Source: Platanthera guangdongensis (taxonomy: Eukaryota > Streptophyta > Magnoliopsida > Asparagales > Orchidaceae). Taken from it: DNA of 64,000 nt. The notes beneath the pieces are model-generated. The model did not search any database, had not been told where the DNA came from, and was given only the letters and a program-made list of their open reading frames with translations. Shown here piece after piece: positions 39,001 through 51,000 of the stretch (position 1 is its first letter; each line of letters opens with the position of its first letter). The position numbers and the translations under genes are program-made. The stretch spans positions 111,867,314 through 111,931,313 of the forward strand of contig CM077160.1 in assembly GCA_039583875.1 (NCBI GenBank), read 5' to 3'.

Positions 39001-42000
39001 ATGGTGTGTAGCACCTGAGTCCACAATCCAGTGAGAGCTGTGTGAGAGACACAATATACCTTCCTTGAAGATCGAGGCGACGGAGCCAGAGGAGCGACTA
39101 ACCACCCCTTGAAGCTGATGTAGTTGAGTACGCAACGCAGCAACCACATCAACAATGATCGAGTCGGATGTCATAAACCTGATCGACAGCGAGGCACAGA
39201 AACCAGGCGGCAAGAAGGCAGAGGTTAGGCGGACAGATCCAGCGACTAGAACGAAGGAAGCACTGAGAACAACGAGAACAAGCCGCAGCGGTGAGAACAA
39301 GCCATGCGAGAAGAGGCAACCGCTTGAAAAGAGACAGCGACGAGAATAGGCCGCAGACCCGCAGGGAAACGAACAAGCCGCATGAGAAAAGAACAAACCG
39401 CAACCTGAAGAAGGCAGAGCGGAGAAGAGGAGAAGTCGCACGCAATGAGACAGGGCGCAACGACTAGCCAGAGAAGAAGCCGCGCGAGAAGTCCGCACGG
39501 TCACGATGATCACACCAGCGACAAGCGAAGATGCCGTGACCCAAATGCGGAGATCACATCGGTTAAAGAACAATCCACGGAGAGAAGAGAAGAGAAGCCG
39601 CAATGACGAAGAGAAGTCGCGACGACTAGGTGAAGACGCGGCGAGCAGGGAGTAAAGTAGCGAGATGGTAGATAAGAAGGCCGCAGCGGAGTGAAGAAGT
39701 CTCCGCGGGTTGACGAGGTCGCCGCGGGAAGAAGAGGTTGCCGCGTGAGAGCACTCTTGCACAACAAGCCCGCGCGGTTACACGAGAGGCCACAACGGGT
39801 AGTCAAAGCGATAAGAGCAGCAGAGAGCAAGAGAGAGATAGGGAGGCCGCGACCCAAGTGCGGAGAAACAAACCGCACGGTCACAATGAACACACTAGCG
39901 GCCAGAGAAATAGCGACAAGAAAAGGCCGGCTCGAACAGAAATAGAGAGAGGTCGCAGCGGTGAGGGAGAGACCGCGCGGGAAGACAAGGAGAGCCAGCG
40001 AGAAGGAGAGGCCGCCAGAGAGGCCGCAACAAGCAGAAAAGGGCGCTGCGGGTAGATGTCACAACCCGCATTTTCTCCCCATTAAAGGGTATATCAGAGT
40101 AAGGAGAAAACACGCGTCATGATGCCACGTCAGCAGGTGATAACTGCAGACGTTCAGGCGAGACCTCAATTAGACTTTTTTTTTTGAAAATTTGTACGTT
40201 AATTAAGGGAAATACAGTTTTAAGTTAAGCAGTTAGACGTATCCCTCGTCTTAGTGGATCAACTAGTGCACGAATAAAAATATAGTTATACGCTACGGAA
40301 AAATACTTTGATTAAGTTTATTTTAACATCCTACATGAGTATAAACGTCAACGAATGACAACTCATGCTATGCAAGACTCTAGATTTATAATAAGTATAT
40401 GAAAAAGTCTTTACGATAACCAGAAAGTAGTAACTTAGTTTTGAAAGAGATGACAAGTATGATATACTAATAATAAGGTTTTATAAGTTAAAAATATCTA
40501 ACGTACAGTCCCAACATAAAACATCACAGAGAGCGAGTAATCAAAACAATCTGAAAGAAAACAACTACTAGCTAGCAAAGTGTCCAAAATTCAACAACTC
40601 TGTGGGTGTCAACAACCTGACACGAACCCACATAACCAAAAGTGTATCTGAACTATGTAAAACAAAACTAAAAACGACAAACTATCTCGCGACGGCGAGG
40701 TGAAAGCCACAACCAACACTGCTGCACTGAAACTCCAAAGTAAGCTCTACTACCTACTACTGCTCTGAACCTAAGACATTTCAAAGACAGAACACCTCAA
40801 CAAGAAGGTACAAGTGATGACAGAAAACTTAAACAAAAGCAAGCACAGGTTATAATGGGTGCCGACCCTAGATCAAAAGTACTGAAGTAAAGTACAGAAG
40901 TAAAGTACCAAAATCGGAAAGCAACACTTACGTGAATCGTCACGTACATCAAAATACACAAGATGCACAAGGCTATAAGGTGAAAACATGATTAAATCAT
41001 AAGGAAGAATTGCATAACTTTATTAGCCACATGTAGTCAACTCTACCTAAAAACAACACGGGCGAGGTGGTCACTCATCCGAACACACCCTCACGGATAA
41101 ATATCCGTCTAACTGCGGTGAGAGAATCATTCACTCCACCATACACTGACAGACGCCCAAACAACACCCGGTAGAGTTCCACAAGGTACTAATAAATGAA
41201 ACAAATTTTGCGGAGGTGGTTTCGTCCACAACTCCCGCAACCAAGAAAACCCATGATATATCTCAAGACTTGACACATCGGATTCTACTAAACATCGCTA
41301 GATTTTGGAAACGGTTGATCAACCTGTAGGAAAGATTCAAGACGTTAAATATACTCTAGCACGTCCTACATGATGGTTAGGGACGAGTAAAAACTAATGA
41401 TTTAAACACATCATCAAAATCATTAACAATGCTACAAGGTTGGATTATCATAGCAAAAACTTAATAATACAAGTGGATCTCAAGTAAAAGATTAAAACAA
41501 TATTATTAATCGAAAAAATAATCATGATAACATCACTAAATAAAGAAGATTAGCAATTCCGTCAAGATTGGAAGAGGAGAGAAGAGGGGAAGAAAAAACC
41601 ACCACTTGCCTTCGTTTTGCCGGAAAAACTCTCCAAATCACTACTCGTCGTAGATCGGGGCTAAAGAAGACGTGATATGTCGGAATCTAAACAAAAATGA
41701 CAGAAATAGAAGTTAGAGCCAAAAACTCTAACGAGAAAAACTCAAAAATTGGGGAAAGTTTTACCACGATGACGTAGCCCTTGTTGAGAGCTTTTCAGAT
41801 CTACGTTCGGTTAAAGATTTCGAGCACCGGAGCACCGCCGACGGCCACCAGAAGATTCACGAACGGACGTTCTATCTCTCGCTCTCGCTTCTCTGGTTCG
41901 GTGAAAGAGGAGTTCGGCTTAAAGAAGAAGAAGAAATGTATATATAATAAATATAATATTAAAATTATTACACTTAAGAGAACGTACAGGGGTCGACTGA

Positions 42001-45000
42001 ACCGAATTTCTCGAGAAGGGTCTTGGGTTTCTCGAGAGGGATAAGAGTTTCTCGAGAGGGATAAGGATTTCTCGAGAGGGATAAGGATTTCTCGAGAAAG
42101 GATAAAGATTTCTCGAGAAAGGTTGAGGACTTATCGAGAGATGCGGATGGATTTCTCGAGAGCAACATGAACCTCTCGAGAACAAACAAGGACTTCTCGA
42201 GAGCTTCAAGACTTCTCGAGAACTAAAGGATGGATTTCTCGAGAGCTTCAGGACTTCTCGAGAACTAGGGAAGAGCATCTCGAGAAAGAAGCAAGGCTTC
42301 CCGGGAACAAATCAACACTTCTCGAGAAAGAATATAAAATTTCTCGGGAACAACTCTCGACTTCTCGAGAAACGGAGCTGGCCATCACGGGAAAGAATAA
42401 CACTTCTCGGGAACAACTTTCGGCTTCTCGAGAACAGGTCAAGTCTTTCTCGAGAACAGAGCAGGACATTTTTCAGAAACTCAGATTTGTCTTGTATACC
42501 AGAATCAGTCAACGATACAGACTAAACGCACTCCGATTTGAACGAAATTCGCGCCGTAGACGAAAGTCTGCGCTACGAATCTAACGACGAAGACAACAAA
42601 CTAGAATCCGACGTACCATTCTCGAGACACTATCATCACATGCTTACAACAAACATAAATATCACAAAACTTCAAATATGCGCCGAGACTCCAAAAACGT
42701 CCGAACCGCAACAAAACTGGACAAACAAATCCAAAAACACAAACTTAATTCTTCCAACATGAAAACCTTCAATCTCGTATAAAACCCCAAAATTTGGTCG
42801 AACAGACCTAACAGACGCGAAGACGCACTAACGGTGCAGCGCCGTCAACATGACGTTAAAAAAAGTAATGCCCTGACGTGGTAAATATGATATTACCAAA
42901 TCAAATAATTATCAAAAATTCTGGGGCTTTACAGTCACTTCCCCTAAAAAGAAGTTTCGTTCCGAAACTTAACACAACTCCAAAAGCAAACCAAAACGAT
43001 CCAAAAACATGGAGACATACCAGAAACTAAGGGTAGAGATGCTGATGAAATTCCCTCTTCGCCGACGCTAATTCCCACGTCGCCCTCTCGACGTCTTGAT
43101 TTCGCCAGAGAACTTTAACCATGGGAATGGTCTTTCTCCGCAACACTTATCTTGAGATTCCAAAACACGGACAAGCTCTTCCACATACAAAAGGTTGGGC
43201 TGAATCTGGGGCACCGAGTCAAGAACTTGACGATCACTACGAACACACTTCCGCAACTGGCTCACATGGAACACATCATGGACAACAGAGAAGGTAGCAA
43301 GCAAATCCAGCCTATAAGCTGTCACTCCGATGCGCTCAAAAATTTGAAAAGGTCCCACATACCGGGGATCTAACTTGTGGTTCCTTCCAAACCTTTTAAC
43401 ACCTGACATCGAAAAGACTTTCAGAAAAACCAAGTCCCCAACGACGAACTCCAGATCGACCCTTCGTCAATTAGCATACTTCTCATAATGCTCTTGTGCT
43501 ACACGGAGCTTCTCTCGAATATGAGTTACAACACAATTCATCTCTTCAAGGGCTTCCGGACCTAGCAATGGTCTCTCACCAACCTTAGCCCAAAACAAAG
43601 GAGTCATACAACGCCTCCCATACAAGGCCTCAAACAGGGCCATCTGCAGACTCTCTTGATAACTATTATTGTATGCGAATTCCATGAGTGTGAGACGCTC
43701 ATTCTAAGCACCACCGTGATCCAATATGTAACACCTGATTATATCTTCCACGATCTGATTTATCCTTTCCGTCGGACCATTTGTCTGCGTATGATACACG
43801 GTGGAATACCTTAAATCGGTACCCAACCCCTCCTGTAAACTCTTCCAAAAGCGAGACGTAAACCTGGAGTCTCGATCCGATACATGCTAACAGACACTCC
43901 ATGTAATCTGATGACCTCATCAAGATATAACTCAGCTATCTTTTTCATAGAATACCCAATATTAAAGGGTACAAAGTGAGCACACTTTGTCAATGTATCA
44001 ACTATCACCCAAACAGAGTCGTGCCCACGGGGAGATCTTGATAAACCGGTGATGAATTTCATCGAAATACCCTCCCACTTCCAGCTTGGAATATTTAGCG
44101 GTGTTAATTTACCACCAGGTCTTCTATTGTCAATTTTAACACGCTGACACGTATAACATTTCGACACAAACTTTGCTATATCATTCTTCATTTCCAACCA
44201 CCAAACAATTTGTTTCAGATCTTTATACATTTTGGTGGAACCAGGATGGTAGACAACACTGGAACCATGAGCTTCATTACAAATCTTAGCCCGAATATCA
44301 CCAAAAGAGGGGATACAAAATCTACCCAGATATTTCAGAGTATCTAACTCGTTCAAAGAGAAATCAGGTAGCTCTCCCTTCTCAGTTCTATTCCGGAGAT
44401 GCAACAAATCAGGGTTATCCTTCTGGTGCACTCTGGTAAGGGAAATTCAAGAGGGCTATTCTGATTCCAAACTGGCAGACACAATACTACTCCCAACTTT
44501 GATGTCCATCAACAAGAATTCTTCCACCAAGGATTGCACAGACAGATTAAAGATTTTGACGGTCTTTCTACTCAAGGCATCGACAACCACATTAGCCTTT
44601 CCGGATGATAAAGAATCTCCACTTTATAATCGGCCACATATTCTAACCACCTACGCTGACGCAGATTCAGCTCCTTCTGAGTGAAGACGTACTTCAAACT
44701 CTTATGATCCGTGTAGATCTTACACAACGCGACATACAATAAATGTCTCCAAAGCTTCAACGCATATATTACTGCTGCAAACTCTAAATCATGCGTAGGG
44801 TAGTTTCTTTCATGGTTCTTTAATTGCCTTGATCCGTACGCGATCACCTTTCTTTCCTGCATCAAAACACAACCAAGTCCAATGTATGATGCATCCACAT
44901 ATACACCACACTCAACTCCTTCGGTGGGCAAGGTCAGGATCAGAGCAGTAGACAACCTCTTCAACTCTTGGAAGGCTTCCTCACACTTATCGCTCCAAAT

Positions 45001-48000
45001 GAACGCGACGTTCTTCTGTGTAAGTCTAGTTAGAGGGGCAGATAGCACAGAGAACCCTTCCACGAACCTTCTATAATAGTCGGCCAGACCTAAGAAGCTC
45101 CTAATCTTCTTAGGTGTAGAAGGTCTCTTCCATTCCATCACAACAGAAATCTTTTCTGGATCAATCTAAATCCCATCCTTACTCACCACATGACCCAAAA
45201 AGAATACCTGAGGTAGCCAGAACTCACACTTGCTCAGCTTCACATATAACTTATGGTCTCTCTGGGTAGACAGGACCAAACGCAAGTGCTGAGCATGCTC
45301 CTTCGCACTCCGAAAATACACAAGCACGTCGTCAATAAACACGACTACGAAATAGTCCAAGAAATCCTTAAATACCCTGTTCATCATATCCATAAATGCA
45401 GAGAGTGCATTCGTCAGTCCAAAGGACATTACCAAAAACTCAAAATGTCCGTGCCGAGATCGAAAAGCTGTCCGTGGGACATCAGACTCACAGATTCTTA
45501 ACTGGTGGTAGCCTGAGCGAAGGTCACTCTTCGAAAACACCGTGCTACCACGCAATTGATCAAACAAATCATCTATCCTCGGCAACGGATACCTGTTCTT
45601 GATGGTTACCTGTGTAAACCTCTCTGTAATCGATGCACAACCTCATCAAACCATCCTTCTTTTTCACGAACAGGATTGGAGCACCCCAAGGTGAAGAGCT
45701 TGACCTAATAAAACCATTTTGCAGCAACTCGTCGAGCTGAGTACGTAACTCATCCAACTCACGCGGAGCCATACGGTACGGTGCCTTGGCAATATAGCGG
45801 GTACCTGACTCGAGGTCTATCACAAGCTCTACCTCTCTCCAGGAGGAAGTCCTGGAAGACTATCAAGAAAAACATATAGAAACTCTCGCACCACCGAGAT
45901 ATCCTCGACACGTGGTGTAACAAAAGCTGTTTCCAATGCAGAAATAAAAACAAGATACGCCTCGCAACCAGACTCAATAACTCGACAATCACGTACCGCA
46001 AAAATACTTGGGGAAACCTTGCCCTGAAAACCATAAACACTCATAGGTTGACCGTTGTCCATCTTGAAGTCCAATCGTTTCTCCTTGCACCGGATGATCA
46101 CATCATACTTGGACAACCAGTCCATGCCTAAAATCACATCGAAGTCCGCCAGATCCAACACCTTCAGATCCGCAAATGCTAGGAATTTACCTAGGCAAAT
46201 AGGGCATCTCTAAATTCCTTGATTTGATATCACCAGATTTCTGGAGGGAAGCTTGACGTTGAAGGAATCTTCTAACTGATCCACGTCCAAACGATGTCTG
46301 TATACAAAACTCCGTGCTACAAAGGAATGAGTGACACCCGAATCAAAGAGAACGCGCGCCCACCTATAACCGTAGAATACGTAACAAAAGCGAACGAGGA
46401 ACTAGAGCAACAATGCAGATTAAAAGATAGACTGGAATCTAATCCGATATCACTTGAGTAGAGGTCTGAGCTTCCTCACTGGTCACCACATTCAACTTTC
46501 CTTTCCCTTTGTCCTGGTTTTGTGGCGGCGGCAGAGCTCGAAGCGGGGTAGGCTGTAGTGGTGACTGAGCCTGGGGGCATGAAGACTTCAGGTGCCCCTT
46601 CTGCCAGCACTGGAAGCAAGCCTTTTCCTTCGATCAGCAACGACTCACGTCATGTCCCTTTTTCGTATAGAACGTGCACACCAAATCTTCCTTGGGTGTG
46701 CCTTGGATGGCGAGCACCCACTGCTGCTTTTGAGTGGAAGTCCTCTTGTAACACCTTTCGTAAGGGTGGCCAGATTGATCACAAAAGCTACATATTTCTC
46801 CACCTTTCTTCTTGGAAGTAGGGGCATATGCCTTAGAACTCCCATCATCTTCAACCTCTCTTTTCTTTCCTTAACGTCGCACCCCGATTCTTGGCGTTGT
46901 CGATAGCCTCAACCGTCAAAGCGGCTTCCACTGCCTCAGCGTAACTTTCCGCTCTATAAGCGCATGCCAACTGTTGGACATCGCTTCTTAGTCCTCCGAG
47001 GAAGCGTTTCACTCTTCCCGCCTCTAAAACTATCATATCCGAAGCAAATCTGCTCAACTTATTGAACTCGATCTCATATTCGCTCACAGTGAGCTGTCTC
47101 TGCTTCAAATGCAGAAAATTATTCATCAGGCGGTCCTGCTCGACCGAGTGTAGAAACTTCTTAAGCAACATCTTCTTGAAAGACTCCCAAGAGCATCCTT
47201 CCTTCAAACTCTCCTTTTCTCGAATTCACCAGCTCTTCGCCAGTCCTTTTAGCTGGTAGGCCGCAATCATCACCTTTTGGGCTTCTGCAATCCCTGAATA
47301 CGAGAACATCTCCTCGATAGCGATGATCCAATCATCCAAAATCATAAAGTCGGCACTCCCGTCGTAGGTAGGAGGTCCCAATCGCTGAAAATGTGAAATA
47401 AAATTCATCTCTGGTGGTAGTGTCACTCAGGGCACCAGAGGAGCAGGAGGAACGGGTACGACTTTACCCATGGCAGGATCTTGCACTAAGGGTTGCTGCG
47501 CGAGAGCGGTAGACAACAATGATTGAATCTGCAATTGCATCGCCACCAACTGTCTCGACAGAGCCTCGTTACTCTGACGCAAACTCTCAATCACTGCATC
47601 GCTTTGCGCACCTGACGACTCACCCTCCGACTGGGGAGTCGACCTAGTCGCAGGACATTTAGCCAACATTTCTAAAAAAGTAACGAACGACTCATCAAAA
47701 TCATAGATTATAACTAGACCACACAACTTAGTTCAGACCATACTTAAAAGACACTTGTTTATGCTGCAACTTGCTGTGAGATTTTATAATGATGCTATGT
47801 CCTACTTAGAATGATATCCTCTCATCCTATTAACTCATGTGCCTATGATATGAATGTATGAATTCTTTATTCCAATTAAAAAAAATCTTGTGTGTACATG
47901 TGTCATCATGTAAACTTTAACTTAGCACACATGCTTATGCGATGAAATGCTATGTATGCAGTGCTATGCATTCTAAAAAGGCCTTAATGTATGTTATGAG

Positions 48001-51000
48001 CTGCGTACACATGAAATGTTATGCATCACATACTACATAACATCGCATGTAACGAGAAAAGAAAACGTGTTAATGAGCATCCATGTGATGGTGGTTATGC
48101 ATCCCATACTACATAACCGTCACATGTCGCCACCTATGGTGGATCCATATACAAACACATATTATGCATCCTATATTACATAATATGCCCCATATACTTC
48201 TTATCATGCTATGAGTGTAGTGACTATGCTTCGGCTAAGACGTACTGATGACACATCAGTGTGTGTATGCAAATTAATGGAGGAATTCAAAATTATATCA
48301 GATTGGCTGGTTCGACCAACTTGTCAAACCAACTTCTCTCTGATACCAACTGTCACAACCCGCATTTTCTTCGCATTAAAGAGTATATCAGAGTAAGGAG
48401 AAAACACGCGTCATGATGGCACGTCACCAGGGGATAACTGCAGACGTTCAGGCGAGACCTCAACTAGACATTTTTTTGAAAATTTATACGTTAATTAAGG
48501 GAAATCCAGTTTTAAGTTAAGCAGTTAGCCGTATCCCTCGGCTTAGTGAGTCAACTAGTACACGAATAAAAATATAGTTATACGTTGCGAAAAAAACTTT
48601 GATTAGGTTGATTTTAACATCCTACATGAGCATAAACGTCCCCAAAAGACAACTCATGCTGTGCAAGACTGTAGATTTATAATAAGTATAGGAAAAAGTC
48701 TTTACGCTAAACAGAAATTAGTGACTTAGTTTTGAAAGAGATAATAGGTATGATATACTAATAATAAGGTTTTATAAGTTAAAAATATCTAACATGTAGT
48801 GCTAGCATAAAACATCTCAGAGAGCAAGTAATCAAAACAATCCGAAAGAAAACAACTAGCAGCTAGCAAAGTATCCAAAACTCAACAACCCTGTGGGCGT
48901 CAACAACCTGATACGAATCCACATATCCAAAAGTATGTCTGAACTAGGTAAAGCAAAACTAAAAACGACAAACTATCTCGCGACGACGAGTTGAAAGCCA
49001 CAACCAATACTGCTGCACTGAAACTCCAAAGCAAGCTGTACTACCTGCTACTGCTCTGAATCTGAGACATTTCAAAGACAGAACACCTCAGCAAGAAGGT
49101 ACAAGTGATGACAAAATACTTAAACAAAAGCAATCACAGGTCATAAGGGGTACCGACACAAGACCAAAAGTGCTGAAGTAAAGTACATAAGTAAATTACC
49201 AAAATCGGAAAGGAATACTTACGTGAATCGTCACGTACATCAAAATACACTAGATGCACAAGGATATAAGGGGGAAACATGATTAAACCATAAGGAAAAA
49301 TTTGCATAACTTTAGGTGATTGTTAACCGCAACCCGTTATTTTGTTAGTCGCACCCCAAAATCTCACAAGTTTTCGCGCCTTTTCGAAATACGCCTTGTA
49401 CATGCAATATCAGGAAAATTGTTCAACACGAAAGTTGTAGATATGGACGAGATCTACAACTTTCGTGTTGATCACTTTTCCTAAAAATGCATGTACAAGA
49501 CGTACTTTGAAAATATGCTCAGATTTTGCGTTTTTTCGAAATACGTCTTGTACATGCAATTTCAGGAAAAGTGTCCAACACGAAAGTTGTAGATCACATC
49601 GATATCTACAACTTTCGTGTTGAACAATTTTCCTGAAATTACATGTACAAGGCGTATTTCGAAAAGGCGAGAATAATTAGAAAATTTTGGGGTGCGACTA
49701 GCCAATTACGGGTTGCGGTTAACAATCACCTAACTTTATTAGCCACATGTGGTCAACTCTACATAAAAAAAACACGGGCGAGGTGGTCACTCATCCGGAC
49801 ACACTCTCACAGATAAATATTCGTCTAACTGCGGTGGGAGAATCATTCACTCCACCATACACCGACAGACGCCCAAACAACACCCGGTAGAGTTCCATAA
49901 GATACTAATAAAGGAAACAAAAATTGCGGAGGTGGTTTCGTCCACAACTCCCGCAACCAAGAAAATCCATGATATATCTCAAGACTTGACACATCAGATT
50001 CTACTAAACATCGCTAGATTTTGGAAACGGTTGATCAACATGTAGGAAAGATTCAAGACCTTAAATATACTCTAGCACGTCCTACATGATGGTTCGGGAC
50101 GAGTAAAAGCCAATGATTTAAACACATCATCAAAATCATTAACAACGCTACAAGGTTGGATTATCATTGCAAAAACTTAATAATACAAGTGGATCTCAAG
50201 TAAAAGATTAAAACAGTACTATTAATCGTAAAAATAATCATGATAACATCACTAAATAAAGAAGATTAGCAATTCCGTCAAGATTGGAAGAGAAGGGAGG
50301 AGGGGAAGAAAAAACCACCACTTGCCTTGGTTTTGTCGGAAAAACATTCCAAATCACTTCTCGTCGTAGATCGGGGCTAAAGGAGGCGGAAGATATCAGA
50401 ATCTAACCAAAAATGATCGAAATAGAAGTTGGACCAAAAATCCTAACGAGAAAAACACAAGAAATGAGGAAAATTTTACCACGATGACGTAGCCCTTGTT
50501 GAGAGATTTCTGGATCTACGTTCGGTTAAAGATTTCGAGCATCGGAGCACCGTCGCCGGCCACCGGAAGATTCACGAATGAACGTTTTATCTCTCGCTCT
50601 CGCTTCTCTGGTTCGGTGAAAGAGGAGTTCGGCTTAAAGGAAAAGAGGAAGTTTATATGTATATATATATAATAAATATAATATTAAAATTATTACACTT
50701 AAGAGAACGTACAGGGGTCGACTGAACCAGATTTATCGAGAAGGGCCTTGGGTTTCTCGAGAGGGATAAGGATTTCTCGAGAGGGATAAGGATTTCTCGA
50801 GAAAAGATAAGGATTTCTCGAGAAAGGTTGAGGACTTCTCGAGAGATGAGGATGGATTTCTCGAGAGCAACATGGACCTCTCGAGAACAAATAAGGACTT
50901 CTCGAGAGCTTCAAGACTTGTCGAGAACTAAAGGATGGATTTCTCGAGAGCTTCAGGACCTCTCGAGAACTAGGGAAGGGCATCTCGAGAAAGAAGCAAA

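Noticed and set aside
38494..39762. A 422-residue minus-strand protein as one gene
   Set aside because: Only the C-terminal half is Copia protease; the N-terminal half is GC-rich leader read by chance after a gag deletion.
42006..42460. CRISPR-like array (regular repeats with spacers)
   Set aside because: The repeat core is only 7-10 bases, spacing is irregular, the spacers are related to each other, and the locus is inside a plant LTR.
42006..42460. Heat-shock elements in the CTCGAGA array
   Set aside because: Heat-shock elements need GAA/TTC blocks at two-base spacing; TTCTCGAGAA places TTC and GAA four bases apart, so it does not fit.
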